Notes under the pieces: model-generated | What the model was told of the DNA's origin: nothing | What the model saw: only the letters and a program-made list of their open reading frames with translations | The model's database searches: none | Translations under genes and position numbers: made by a program | Shown: positions 29,437 to 37,625 of the stretch, piece by piece | Numbering within the stretch: the stretch's first letter is position 1 | How the letters are laid out: every line of letters begins with the position of its first letter | NCBI GenBank assembly: GCA_003153375.1 | Contig: PLYM01000241.1 | Coordinates: 1 to 54,997 of the forward strand | Direction: 5' to 3' | Length of the DNA: 54,997 nucleotides | Source of the DNA: Planctomycetaceae bacterium | Lineage (GTDB): Bacteria > Planctomycetota > Planctomycetia > Pirellulales > PALSA-1355

Positions 29437-29688
29437 ATGCTTGTCTTGTCGAGACAGCGCGACGAAAGCATCATGATTGGCGATAACATCGTCGTCACGA
29501 TCGTCGATATCCGCGGCGACAAAGTCCGCCTGGGAATCAACGCCCCCACCGACATCCCGGTGCATCGCCAGGAGATCTACGAGGCGATTCAGCGCGAGAA
29601 CCTGCGGGCCACCCGGGTCGATGCCAAAGAGACCCGCAATCTGGGTGCTCCTGCCCCGCGGCCCAAAGGCGCCGAAAACGACCGTTAG
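29437..29688 (+). CDS. csrA: Carbon storage regulator CsrA
   Basis: An 83-residue RNA-binding translational regulator. MLVLSRQRDESIMIGDNI and VRLGINAPTDIPVHRQEIY are diagnostic; the RNA-binding Arg of the C-terminal strand region is present. Compared with the usual 60-75 residues, the C-terminal tail is extended (about 20 residues ending RPKGAENDR). GAAGGAG lies 8 bp before the ATG. The leader contains at least three GGA triplets (AAGGACC, CCGGAGA, AAGGAGA) between about 29390 and 29430, one overlapping the ribosome-binding site, which would allow autoregulation by CsrA binding. Confidence 0.97.
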   Translation: MLVLSRQRDESIMIGDNIVVTIVDIRGDKVRLGINAPTDIPVHRQEIYEAIQRENLRATRVDAKETRNLGAPAPRPKGAENDR

Positions 29689-30063
29689 CCCGTGGGGCGA
29701 ATGCCTTCATGCGGGCCCATGAACGCCCGGCCCGATCGACTGGCCGCGTCGCGGCGCCGTGCCTCCCACGCGCCTTTTCCAGTCCAGCGGTTCGGCGCCA
29801 AAAACTCGCGGCGAATCGCGACTTTCCTGCTGACTCTGCGCCCAACCTTCCAAACGGCCGGCGAAGCGCACTCCTCAAGGTCCCCCGACATCTTTATGAT
29901 GACGGTACGGACAGGCCACGGGCCAGACGCGGGAATCAGGCTCATGTGGCCTGGCTGCTCCCAAGGCGTCCCCGCCACCGCCCTGACGCCCCTGTCTGAT
30001 GAACCCTCATCCGCGCATGGAGAGAGGGCCCGGAACCTGTTGGCACGCTTTGAGGAAACCTCG
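29689..30063. other. Gap between csrA and the MqnA/MqnD-family gene
   Basis: The frame of the following gene stays open through this stretch, but the translation is Arg/Pro-rich and unlike the family, so the GTG at 30064 is taken as the start. I see no hairpin with a T-run and no clear promoter. Confidence 0.4.
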
Positions 30064-30927
30064 GTGAGCACCACGAAAATCAGTATTCGCGTCGGTCATA
30101 GCCCCGATCCCGACGATGCGTTTATGTTCCATGCCCTGGCCAATGGAAAAATCGATACGGGACCCTACGAGTTTCATCACGAGCTGGTCGATATCGAAAC
30201 GCTCAACCGCCGGGCCTTTGCCGGCGATTTGGAACTGACGGCCGTCAGCCTGCACGCTTACGCCCACCTGACCGACCACTACATGCTGTGCCCGTGCGGG
30301 GCCAGCATGGGCGACGGTTACGGCCCGATGGTGATTGCCCAACACGCCTTTTGCACGAGCGACCTGCGGCGTATGACGATTGCCGTCCCGGGCACGCTCA
30401 CGACGGCCTACTTGGCGTTGCGGCTGTGCCTCGGCACCGATTTCAAGTACGTGATCGTGCCTTTCGACGAGATCATCGCGGCCGTCGTCGCCGGCGAGTT
30501 CGAGGGGCAAAAAATCGATGCGGGTTTGATCATCCACGAAGGCCAGCTCACCTATGCCGATCGCGGTCTGACGCTGATCGTCGACACGGGCAAGTGGTGG
30601 CAGGACACCACCGGGTTACCACTGCCGCTGGGCGCCAACGCGATTCGCAAGGACCTGGGCCCGCAAGTCATCGCGGATGTCAACCGGCTGCTCAAGCAGA
30701 GCATCGAATATGGACTGGCCCACCGGGCCGAGGCGCTTGAGTATGCCTTGCGCTATGGCCGTGATCTGGACCGCTCCAAGGCTGACCGTTTCGTGGGCAT
30801 GTACGTGAATGATTGGACGCTCGATTTCGGCCCCCGCGGGCGCGACGCGGTGCGAACGCTGCTAGCCCGAGGCCATGCGGCGGGCGTGATTCCAAAACTG
30901 ATCGTGCCTGAATTCGTAGAAGGTTAA
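30064..30927 (+). CDS. MqnA/MqnD-family protein (futalosine menaquinone pathway type)
   Basis: A 287-residue periplasmic-binding-protein-fold enzyme of the MqnA/MqnD family. HSPDPDDAFMFHAL at the N-terminus, DIETLNRRAFAGDLELTAVS, and GDGYGPMVIA match the MqnD-like substrate cleft; MqnD makes 1,4-dihydroxy-6-naphthoate in the futalosine route to menaquinone. The GTG start at 30064 is supported by GAGGAA 8 bp upstream and by the normal length it gives. The small membrane protein gene starts directly after the TAA. Assignment to MqnD over MqnA or a related binding protein is moderately certain, because no other mqn gene is in the window. Confidence 0.8.
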   Translation: MSTTKISIRVGHSPDPDDAFMFHALANGKIDTGPYEFHHELVDIETLNRRAFAGDLELTAVSLHAYAHLTDHYMLCPCGASMGDGYGPMVIAQHAFCTSDLRRMTIAVPGTLTTAYLALRLCLGTDFKYVIVPFDEIIAAVVAGEFEGQKIDAGLIIHEGQLTYADRGLTLIVDTGKWWQDTTGLPLPLGANAIRKDLGPQVIADVNRLLKQSIEYGLAHRAEALEYALRYGRDLDRSKADRFVGMYVNDWTLDFGPRGRDAVRTLLARGHAAGVIPKLIVPEFVEG

Positions 30928-31188
30928 ATGGCTGACGCGGGCCGCGGCAAACCGGACTTTTCCCAGCGCCGGCCGACGGGTTCCCTGCTGCCCGTGATCG
31001 TGGTGGCCGGCTGCGTCGTGGCACTGGGCGTGGTCGTGGTGTCCTGCGCCGGCGCGGCTGGCATCTTTGCACTCGTGGCCATCGGAGGCGTCATCGGCTT
31101 CGTGGCGCTGCACTACCTGTTATGGGGCGCCTGGCTCGGCAACAAGCTTCGCCAATCGCGGGAAGCCGATCGAGAGGCGGACGAGTAA
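30928..31188 (+). CDS. Small membrane protein (86 aa)
   Basis: An 86-residue protein with two hydrophobic segments, about residues 19-52 (long, possibly a helical hairpin: VIVVAGCVVALGVVVV then GIFALVAIGGVIGFVAL) and a charged C-terminus SREADREADE. The ATG at 30928 touches the stop of the MqnA/MqnD-family gene, so translation is probably coupled. No known domain is recognised. It may be a membrane partner of the neighbouring pathway or simply co-transcribed. Confidence 0.7.
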   Translation: MADAGRGKPDFSQRRPTGSLLPVIVVAGCVVALGVVVVSCAGAAGIFALVAIGGVIGFVALHYLLWGAWLGNKLRQSREADREADE

Positions 31189-31252
31189 CGGCCAAAACGG
31201 ACGAGCACGCGGCGGACCGGGCATTTTCGCCCCCGAAGAGAAGGAGCGTTCC

Positions 31253-32731
31253 ATGGTCATGCTAACTCCGGCCGAAGAACTGGGGCTCAGCGGCCTGCAC
31301 CTCGACAGCCGCGTGCGCAAAGTCTTCTATGCCATGCCCGCCGAAAAGATCATCGAACTCTCGCGCCGCCTGCACGACGAGTCGCTGAACCGTCACCTGC
31401 TCTACCTGCGCGAAGGCGAGCCGGAAGTGATCCACATCATGCTGCGGCCGATCGCGGTGATGCCCGATCAGTTGACCTATTTGAATTTCGTCTCGTTGAC
31501 CATTCTCAACGCGCTCAAGCGACTTCCGGACTTGTACCTGCACGACTTTTCGGTCCGTGAAATCGTACCGCTGTCGCCCGACGAAGAGAAATGGCTTTGG
31601 GACTGCTGGGGACCAAGCCACCGCGAGAACAATCCGGTGCTGGGCCGCTTGGATGCCGTGGCCGAATTCACCAGCCCGATGTGGAAAGACTCGCTACGCT
31701 TCATGGAGCCTAATCTGTGCGGTGTCGGTGGGCTGCACATGGGCCCCACCTGCGAGCAATTGTTGGCCGACATCGTGCTGCCGGCCATTGAACAAAGCGA
31801 CCCGCAAATGCGGATGGAAGTGGGGCAAGACCTGCGCGAGATCTTCATTCAGGAAGTCTTTGATCACCTGCAAGCCATCGGCCGCGCGGGCCAGAACATT
31901 TGCTTTGTCGAGCCCAAATACGCGGGGCAGGGGCCCGACGAGCAGGAAGCGCTCGCGCAATACTATCACGATCGCCACGGCCTGAAGATCATGCACGCCG
32001 ACCCTCGCGAGTTGTCGATCTCCGATGGCGAGGTGCGCTACGAAGGCAACGTGGTCGACATCGCTTATCGCGATTACGAAGTGCGCGACCTGATTCGGCT
32101 GGAACGTGAGGACCAGGTCGACGTCGAGCCGATTCGACGGCTATTTCGCGAGAATCGGATGATCTCTTCGATGGCTGGCGACTTCGACCACAAAAGCTGC
32201 TGGGAGCTGCTCACCGAGCCGAGTCTGGTCAACAGGTACTTCACGGCCGAGGAGCGGCAGATTTTCCGCCGCCACGTGCTGTGGACCCGCGTGCTCGGCG
32301 AGCGTAACACGACCTTGCCCGAGGGCGAAACGGGCGATCTGCTCGACTATGTGCGCGGCGAGCGCGAACTGCTGGTGCTCAAGCCCAACCGTTCCTATGG
32401 CGGCGACCGCGTCGTCATCGGCCACTTGATCGACCAGGCCGAGTGGGAGCGTTCGATCAATACGGCCCTGGCCGATAGCGACAAGTGGGTCGTGCAACGC
32501 CTGGCGAGCCTGCCGGTACACGAGTTTCCGGTGGTGGCCACCGACGGCAGCGTCCACATGGAGCCGTTTTACACCGTGATGGGTTTCGCTCCCAGCAAGT
32601 ACGGCCTGTGCATTCTCGGCCGCGCGTCCCAAAAGCAGGTAGTCAACGTCGCCCAGCGCGGCGGCATGTGCGGCATCCTGGTGGGCCGCCCCTCGGGTCG
32701 GTTGCTCGGCCCCGGCGGCCGATTGAAGTAG
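31253..32731 (+). CDS. Conserved protein with ATP-grasp-like C-terminal region
   Basis: A 492-residue cytoplasmic protein without a signal peptide. AAGGAG lies 7 bp before ATG 31253. Near residue 377, LVLKPNRSYGGDRVVIG looks like the nucleotide-binding strand and flexible loop of circularly permuted ATP-grasp ligases, and the C-terminal GMCGILVGRPSGRLL fits the end of such a fold. The N-terminal half, with a CWGPSHRENNPVLGRLDAV region, is not recognised. If the ATP-grasp reading is right, it would ligate a carboxylate to an amine or thiol. It follows the 86-residue membrane-protein gene by 64 bp. The function is uncertain. Confidence 0.7.
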   Translation: MVMLTPAEELGLSGLHLDSRVRKVFYAMPAEKIIELSRRLHDESLNRHLLYLREGEPEVIHIMLRPIAVMPDQLTYLNFVSLTILNALKRLPDLYLHDFSVREIVPLSPDEEKWLWDCWGPSHRENNPVLGRLDAVAEFTSPMWKDSLRFMEPNLCGVGGLHMGPTCEQLLADIVLPAIEQSDPQMRMEVGQDLREIFIQEVFDHLQAIGRAGQNICFVEPKYAGQGPDEQEALAQYYHDRHGLKIMHADPRELSISDGEVRYEGNVVDIAYRDYEVRDLIRLEREDQVDVEPIRRLFRENRMISSMAGDFDHKSCWELLTEPSLVNRYFTAEERQIFRRHVLWTRVLGERNTTLPEGETGDLLDYVRGERELLVLKPNRSYGGDRVVIGHLIDQAEWERSINTALADSDKWVVQRLASLPVHEFPVVATDGSVHMEPFYTVMGFAPSKYGLCILGRASQKQVVNVAQRGGMCGILVGRPSGRLLGPGGRLK

Positions 32732-32759
32732 TCCGCCCGACTCGTCGCGGGCGAGACGG

Positions 32760-33830
32760 TCAGGGATTGGTGATCGCCCAACGGACGGTGGCCGCGAAGG
32801 CGAGATAGACCACCAGCGCAATTGCCGTCCAGCCAATCGCCGGTCGGCCAACGCGATTGGCCGCTGCCAGGCTCGCGGGTGGCGACTCTCCAGTAACGTA
32901 ACCGGGCGACCACTCCCGGCCGTCCGGCAGAATCCACCGCAATCGCATCTGATAGAACAACACGCCCAACGTCGCCAGTGCCAGGCCGGCGGCCAAAACT
33001 ACCGGCCAAGGCGAATGCGGCGTCGCGTCCAACGAGTCATCATATTTCATGATTGCGAAGCTCAGCGCATTGTTGAGACCGTGCAACAGGATCGGCGCGA
33101 ACAGAGACCGGGTGGCGATAAAAACTCCCTGCAGCACAACGCCCATCGCCATCACACCCACCGCTTGGGGCGGATCAATGTGTACCAGGCCAAACATCAA
33201 CGAGCTCAGCAGCGCGCCGTAGAAGATCCCATAGCGGGCCAGCAGGCCACGCCCCAGGAATCCGCGAAAAAAAATCTCCTCGCCCATCGCTGGCAACACG
33301 CAGCCAACGAACACGACGAACAGGTAGGGCCAGGTGGCCAATTCGGCATACTCTTCATTTTCCAGCGACGGCAGCACCTCGGCCGCCCAGGCGCCGACCT
33401 CGGAGGCGATGATCGCCATTGGCAAAACCGCCAGCAAGACCAGCAAGGCATGATCAACTCGTAAGACCCGCAGGCCCAGCACTCGGGGGGTTCGCCAGCC
33501 GAACAGCAGCGCGCTCAGGGCCAAGGCCGACACGAGGATGACCATTGTGCCAAACAGAAACAACAAGCCTGATAGAATCGGCTTCGGCACTTGGAACACG
33601 GTCAGCGGGATCACCACGAAGATCGCGGCACCGAGTTGAGTCCCCATGAGCAGGAGTGTCCAGCCAACACTTGCCCAAAATCCTGGGCCTGGCAAGCGAT
33701 GCACAGGCTCCGCGACCAAGCTCGCCAGGATCGGCTCCTCGGTCAGCAGCAGAACATCGATCGGTTGCTCAACGCGCGCTGCAAGCGTGTCGACGTCGCC
33801 CAGCGGCGAGCGCACCGGATCGGATTCCAT
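32760..33830 (-). CDS. CPBP-family intramembrane glutamic protease
   Basis: A 356-residue multi-spanning protein of the CAAX/Abi (CPBP) family. The three active-site motifs are intact: GEEIFFRGFLG (EExxxR) near residue 183, FGLVHIDPPQA near 214, and HGLNNAL near 250. About eight hydrophobic helices are visible, preceded by a cytoplasmic N-terminal stretch of about 45 residues. Such enzymes cleave within membranes and can process prenylated or peptide substrates. The gene starts 27 bp after the stop of the thioredoxin-fold gene on the same strand, so the two probably form an operon. The substrate is unknown. Confidence 0.9.
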   Translation of the reverse strand: MESDPVRSPLGDVDTLAARVEQPIDVLLLTEEPILASLVAEPVHRLPGPGFWASVGWTLLLMGTQLGAAIFVVIPLTVFQVPKPILSGLLFLFGTMVILVSALALSALLFGWRTPRVLGLRVLRVDHALLVLLAVLPMAIIASEVGAWAAEVLPSLENEEYAELATWPYLFVVFVGCVLPAMGEEIFFRGFLGRGLLARYGIFYGALLSSLMFGLVHIDPPQAVGVMAMGVVLQGVFIATRSLFAPILLHGLNNALSFAIMKYDDSLDATPHSPWPVVLAAGLALATLGVLFYQMRLRWILPDGREWSPGYVTGESPPASLAAANRVGRPAIGWTAIALVVYLAFAATVRWAITNP

Positions 33831-33856
33831 CGCTGTATTCTCTGAGGAGTAGCGGC

Positions 33857-34435
33857 CTATTTAAAATAGGCAGGCTCTTTGCCGGCAGTCCACTTGATGT
33901 TGCAGCCGATGCTCGGCTTCTGATCGGCCGGAACCGGCCTGCCGGCCAACACGGCGTCGAGCGCGGCCCGCAAATCCGTGCCCGTGACCGGAATACCCGA
34001 GTCGGGGCGGCTCGAGTCCATCTGTCCCCGATAGACCAACTGGTGGTTCTTGTCGAACACGTAGAAATCGGGCGTGCAAGCGGCCTTGTAGGCCTGGGCC
34101 ACGCGCTGGGTTGCGTCGTACAGATAAGGAAACGTGTAGCCGCGAGCCTTGGCCTCGGCAGCCATCTTTTCCGGTGAGTCGTCGGGGTGCGAGGAGACGT
34201 CGTTCGAGCTGATTCCCACGACGGCCGCGCCCTTGGCCTGATACTCGCGTCCCAAGATGGCCAACTCGGGCGCCACGTGTTTCACATAGGGGCAATGGTT
34301 GCACATGAAGATGACCAGCAGGGCCGGCTTGTCGGCAAAATCTGCCAACGAAACGGTTCGGCCATCCACGTTGGGCAGGGAAAAATCCGGCGCCTTCGTG
34401 CCCAGCGGCAACATCGTACTTGGGGTCAAAACCAC
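33857..34435 (-). CDS. Thioredoxin-fold (AhpC/TSA-redoxin) protein
   Basis: A 192-residue peroxiredoxin/thioredoxin-like protein of the group with an MCNHCPYVKH active-site helix (Cys 45 and Cys 48). APDFSLPNVDGRTVSL precedes it and CTPDFYVFDKNHQLVYRGQ follows, giving a complete redoxin domain. The GTG at 34435 is chosen because AGGAGG lies 8 bp upstream; the open frame further upstream has no such site. No signal peptide is seen, so it should act in the cytoplasm as a thiol reductant or peroxidase-like enzyme. It precedes the CPBP protease gene. Confidence 0.9.
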   Translation of the reverse strand: MVLTPSTMLPLGTKAPDFSLPNVDGRTVSLADFADKPALLVIFMCNHCPYVKHVAPELAILGREYQAKGAAVVGISSNDVSSHPDDSPEKMAAEAKARGYTFPYLYDATQRVAQAYKAACTPDFYVFDKNHQLVYRGQMDSSRPDSGIPVTGTDLRAALDAVLAGRPVPADQKPSIGCNIKWTAGKEPAYFK

Positions 34436-34651
34436 GGCAAAATCCTCCTGGCAAGAACCGAATCGGCAGTTTTGGCGCTCATTTGTTCCGACAACTGCCG
34501 GCGACACGGGACCACGGGGCCTCCGCCGTCCCCTGAACTCCCCAGATCAGCTTTCGGGCAAATCGAGCTATGATATCTTAGCAACCTGCCGGGCTGCACA
34601 AGCCCCTGTTTCTGCGAGGTCGGACGGTTGGTCCGCGGCCAGCCGCCTTTC

Positions 34652-34679
34652 TTGACAGGCTATTACGAAGCACTAGAGT
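34652..34679 (+). promoter_or_regulatory. Promoter of the Bax-inhibitor-1 gene
   Basis: TTGACA at 34652-34657, a 16-bp spacer, and TAGAGT at 34674-34679, 52 bp before the ATG at 34732. The perfect -35 makes this one of the clearest sigma-70-type promoters in the window. Confidence 0.6.
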
Positions 34680-34731
34680 AAATCCTCGGCACTGCCCGGG
34701 ATTTTGAACCCATCACGCAAAGGAAGACCCT

Positions 34732-35460
34732 ATGAACGATGCCGCAAATCCTTACCGAAGTTGGGGCATGGTTGCCGCTGACGCCGAAGTCAACGAGCGG
34801 GCCCAATTCATCCGCCAAACCTATCTGCACCTGGCCGGCGCCGTGGTCGCGTTCATGGCGATCGAAGCCTTCCTGCTGAGTCTGCCAGGCGTGGGCGAAG
34901 TCACGATGTCGCTGTTGGGCAACCGTTTTGGTTGGCTGCTGGTCCTGGGCGGGTTCATGGGCGTCAGCTATATCGCCAGCTCATGGGCCAACTCGGCCAC
35001 GTCGGTCAGCACACAATATATGGGCCTGGCGCTGTATGTCGTGGCCGAGGCCATAATCTTCGTGCCGCTGCTCTATGTCGCCGAGAATTTCGCACCCGAG
35101 AATTCACACGTCATCGCCACCGCGGGCGTCTTGACGCTGGTCGTTTTCACCGGTCTGACGGCGGTCGTGCTGCTCACCGGGGCCGACTTCTCGTTCCTCC
35201 GCACGGTGCTGGCCTTGGGCGGCTTTGTGGCGTTGGGCGTGATCATTTGCGGCATGATCTTCCAGTTCAACTTGGGCCTGTTTTTCATGGGCGCCATGAT
35301 CGCCTTGGCGAGCGGCTATATCCTCTACGACACATCCAACGTCCTGCACCACTATCGCATCGGCCAGCACGTGGCGGCAGCCTTGGCCTTGTTCGCCTCG
35401 GTGGCGCTGTTGTTCTGGTACATCTTGCAGTTTGTCCTGTCCGTCACCTCGCGCCGCTAA
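34732..35460 (+). CDS. Bax inhibitor-1 / YccA family membrane protein
   Basis: A 242-residue integral membrane protein with about seven hydrophobic helices. The N-terminal FIRQTYLHLAGAVVAFM, the middle GVLTLVVFTGLTAVVL, and the family-typical ASGYILYDTSNVLHHY near the C-terminus, with the conserved Asp, identify the BI-1/YccA/YbhL family. Bacterial members are proton- or calcium-leak channels or modulators of the FtsH protease. AAGGAAG precedes the ATG. It is monocistronic between the convergently placed thioredoxin operon and the DUF309 gene. The physiological role is uncertain. Confidence 0.93.
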   Translation: MNDAANPYRSWGMVAADAEVNERAQFIRQTYLHLAGAVVAFMAIEAFLLSLPGVGEVTMSLLGNRFGWLLVLGGFMGVSYIASSWANSATSVSTQYMGLALYVVAEAIIFVPLLYVAENFAPENSHVIATAGVLTLVVFTGLTAVVLLTGADFSFLRTVLALGGFVALGVIICGMIFQFNLGLFFMGAMIALASGYILYDTSNVLHHYRIGQHVAAALALFASVALLFWYILQFVLSVTSRR

Positions 35461-35540
35461 CCGAGGGGCCAGCGACCGCGCGTGTTGTTCATGAATTGGG
35501 CTTTGAAAGCGTGCTGGCACGCGCTCGGTTGCCGGCGCGA

Positions 35541-35570
35541 TTGGCCGGCTCGGGCGAGCGCGCCTATAAT
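35541..35570 (+). promoter_or_regulatory. Promoter of the DUF309 gene
   Basis: TTGGCC at 35541-35546, an 18-bp spacer, and a perfect TATAAT at 35565-35570, 44 bp before the ATG at 35615. Confidence 0.6.
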
Positions 35571-35614
35571 GCCGCCGGGCTGGCCACTGGGGCCCCTTCG
35601 CACTTCGACCGCAG

Positions 35615-36022
35615 ATGAATCCTCCGATGTCCGACGCTGACGACGAGTATCCGGCCCTTTATCTGGAAGGAATCGAACACTTCAACGTGTGCGATTTCTA
35701 CGAAAGCCACGAAGTGTGGGAAGAGCTTTGGACCGACTATCGCGGACCCTCGCGCAAGTTCTTCCAGGGACTCATCCAGGCGGCCGTGGCACTCTATCAT
35801 TTTGGCAACGGAAACATTCGCGGCGCCCGCAAGTTGTTTCAGAGCACCTGTGGCTATCTCGACCCCTATCGGCCGTGGCACATGGGCATTGATCTGGAGA
35901 AGTTCCTGCGAGAGTTCGGCGACTGTTTCGAGGTCGTGAATGCCAGCCAGGAGGAATTCCCGCAAATTGACATTGATCCCGAGCTGATTCCGGAGATTCA
36001 TCTCGCGGCGGCCCCTTCCTGA
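35615..36022 (+). CDS. DUF309 domain protein
   Basis: A 135-residue protein whose core is a DUF309 helical domain: LEGIEHFNVCDFYESHEVWEELW with the characteristic H-E-W cluster, then FFQGLIQAAVALYHFGNGNIRGARKLF. The His/Glu residues could bind metal, but no reaction is established for the family. ATG 35615 and ATG 35627 are both possible; the first is used, 44 bp after the TATAAT. It lies alone between the BI-1 gene and the LON-domain gene. Confidence 0.88.
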   Translation: MNPPMSDADDEYPALYLEGIEHFNVCDFYESHEVWEELWTDYRGPSRKFFQGLIQAAVALYHFGNGNIRGARKLFQSTCGYLDPYRPWHMGIDLEKFLREFGDCFEVVNASQEEFPQIDIDPELIPEIHLAAAPS

Positions 36023-36140
36023 AGGGACCGCCAGGCCGGAAATAAGCTATGTTTTCATTTGGACGGACAAGCTGATTGGCGCGATCCTGCACGCCAGTCA
36101 CCCCTGCTGCTCAAGGATCGTTCTTACGAGGCGGACCATC

Positions 36141-36848
36141 ATGTCGCAGCTTGGCGATGAATTGGCTTTCGTGCCCGAGCAGTTTTCGGGCCGGGCGAGG
36201 CTCTTTCCCTTGCCCAATCTGGTCCTGTTTCCCAACGTCGTGCAGCCGCTGCACATCTTCGAGCCGCGCTACGTCGATCTGCTGCACGATGCGCTGGAAG
36301 ACGACCGATTGATCGCAATGTCGTTGCTGGAGCCGGGCTGGGAGCAAGATTACGATGGTCGGCCGCCCATCGCACCGATTGCCTGCCTGGCCCGCGTGCT
36401 GACCTGGCAAGCCCAGAGCAATAACCGCTACAACGTCTTGTTGATGGGCGTGCGCCGTGTGCGCGTGCTCAACGAATTGCCGCCGCAGCGCATGTTTCGC
36501 GCCGCCGAAGTGAAGATTCTCGAGGACGAGTATCCCTCGGCCGCGTCCGCACAACGTTCGACGCTGCATCGCAAGCTGATCGCTGCCTTCGAGAAAATGC
36601 TGCCGCAAATTCGCGATGCCGAAGAGTTGTTCAACCAACTTTCAGTGAACAGCATTTCGTTGGGCGCCCTCACCGACGTGATCAGCTATGCACTGGACCT
36701 GGACGTGCCGGCAAAACAGTTGCTGCTCTCCGAGCCCAACGTCGATCGCCGCTCGAAGATGCTGCTCTCGCACTTGCAGAGCGCCACGCACGACGCCCGG
36801 CCTTGCAGCGTGGCCGGCGGCTATCCGCCCCCCTTTAGCTGCAACTGA
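36141..36848 (+). CDS. LON substrate-binding-domain protein
   Basis: A 235-residue protein with a free-standing Lon N-terminal (PUA-like) domain and no ATPase or protease part. LFPLPNLVLFPNVVQPLHIFEPRYVDLL is the standard opening, then IACLARVLTWQAQSNNRYNVLLMGVRRVR, and a helical segment with LTDVISYALDL follows. GAGGCGG lies just before the ATG. Stand-alone LON domains are conserved in bacteria and may bind unfolded proteins or act as adaptors; the exact role is unknown. The C-terminal YPPPFSCN tail is not typical. Confidence 0.9.
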   Translation: MSQLGDELAFVPEQFSGRARLFPLPNLVLFPNVVQPLHIFEPRYVDLLHDALEDDRLIAMSLLEPGWEQDYDGRPPIAPIACLARVLTWQAQSNNRYNVLLMGVRRVRVLNELPPQRMFRAAEVKILEDEYPSAASAQRSTLHRKLIAAFEKMLPQIRDAEELFNQLSVNSISLGALTDVISYALDLDVPAKQLLLSEPNVDRRSKMLLSHLQSATHDARPCSVAGGYPPPFSCN

Positions 36849-36909
36849 ATTTCAGCATAAAGGGCTCGCCCACCGCGTCTTCGAGCCGAATCGCGGGCTT
36901 TGGGGGTCC

Positions 36910-36939
36910 TTGACCATCCCCTCGGCCGCTTCCTAAGAT
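36910..36939 (+). promoter_or_regulatory. Promoter of folE with leaderless geometry
   Basis: TTGACC at 36910-36915, an 18-bp spacer, and TAAGAT at 36934-36939, followed by 6 bp and then the ATG at 36946. The transcript would begin at or within a base or two of the start codon, and no ribosome-binding site is present. Confidence 0.6.
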
Positions 36940-36945
36940 CGACAC

Positions 36946-37614
36946 ATGCACGCACGCGCCCGAGAGCAAGCTGAAAAACTAAGCAACTCCCACGACCTGG
37001 GCAGCCTGTCCGGCGAAGCCGATGCGACGGCCCAGCCAGGGTCGAACAAGGTCGATGAGGCTCGGATCGTGCGGGCCGTGCGCGAAATCCTGGCCGCCGT
37101 GGGCGAAGATCCGGACCGCGAAGGACTGCTGGAAACGCCGGCTCGCGTGGCCCGCATGTATGCCGAGCTGTTCAGCGGCTTGCACGAAGACCCGCGGATT
37201 CACCTGCGCAAGTTCTTTTCAGAACAGTACGACGAAGTCGTGCTGGTGCGCGACATCAGCTTCAACAGCATGTGCGAGCATCACATGCTCCCTTTCATGG
37301 GCCAGGCCCACATTGGCTATGTGCCCAACGGCCGCGTAATCGGTCTGAGCAAGTTGGCCCGCGTGGTCGAGGTGGTCTCGCGCCGCCCGCAGGTGCAAGA
37401 GCGAATGACCGAGACGATCGCCAACCTGCTCGTCGAGGAGTTGGACGTCAAAGGCGTGGCCGTGGTGATCGAAGCCACGCACACCTGCATGACCATTCGC
37501 GGCATTCGCAAGCCGGGCAGCTTGTGTGTCACGTCGGCGATGAAGGGCATCTTCCGCTCGAATCTGTCGAGCCGCTCGGAAGTGATGAACCTGATTTACG
37601 GCGGGCGGCAATAG
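36946..37614 (+). CDS. folE: GTP cyclohydrolase I
   Basis: A 222-residue GTP cyclohydrolase I, which opens GTP to 7,8-dihydroneopterin triphosphate for folate or other pterins. Zinc ligands are Cys 110 with His 113 in MCEHHMLPF and Cys 181 in [29 protein letters not shown] is the substrate-binding helix region. The first about 35 residues are extra and poorly conserved. There is no ribosome-binding site; the promoter -10 box sits 6 bp upstream of the ATG, so the message is probably leaderless. It is followed closely by a membrane-protein gene. Confidence 0.97.
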   Translation: MHARAREQAEKLSNSHDLGSLSGEADATAQPGSNKVDEARIVRAVREILAAVGEDPDREGLLETPARVARMYAELFSGLHEDPRIHLRKFFSEQYDEVVLVRDISFNSMCEHHMLPFMGQAHIGYVPNGRVIGLSKLARVVEVVSRRPQVQERMTETIANLLVEELDVKGVAVVIEATHTCMTIRGIRKPGSLCVTSAMKGIFRSNLSSRSEVMNLIYGGRQ

Positions 37615-37625
37615 GGCCGATTGCC

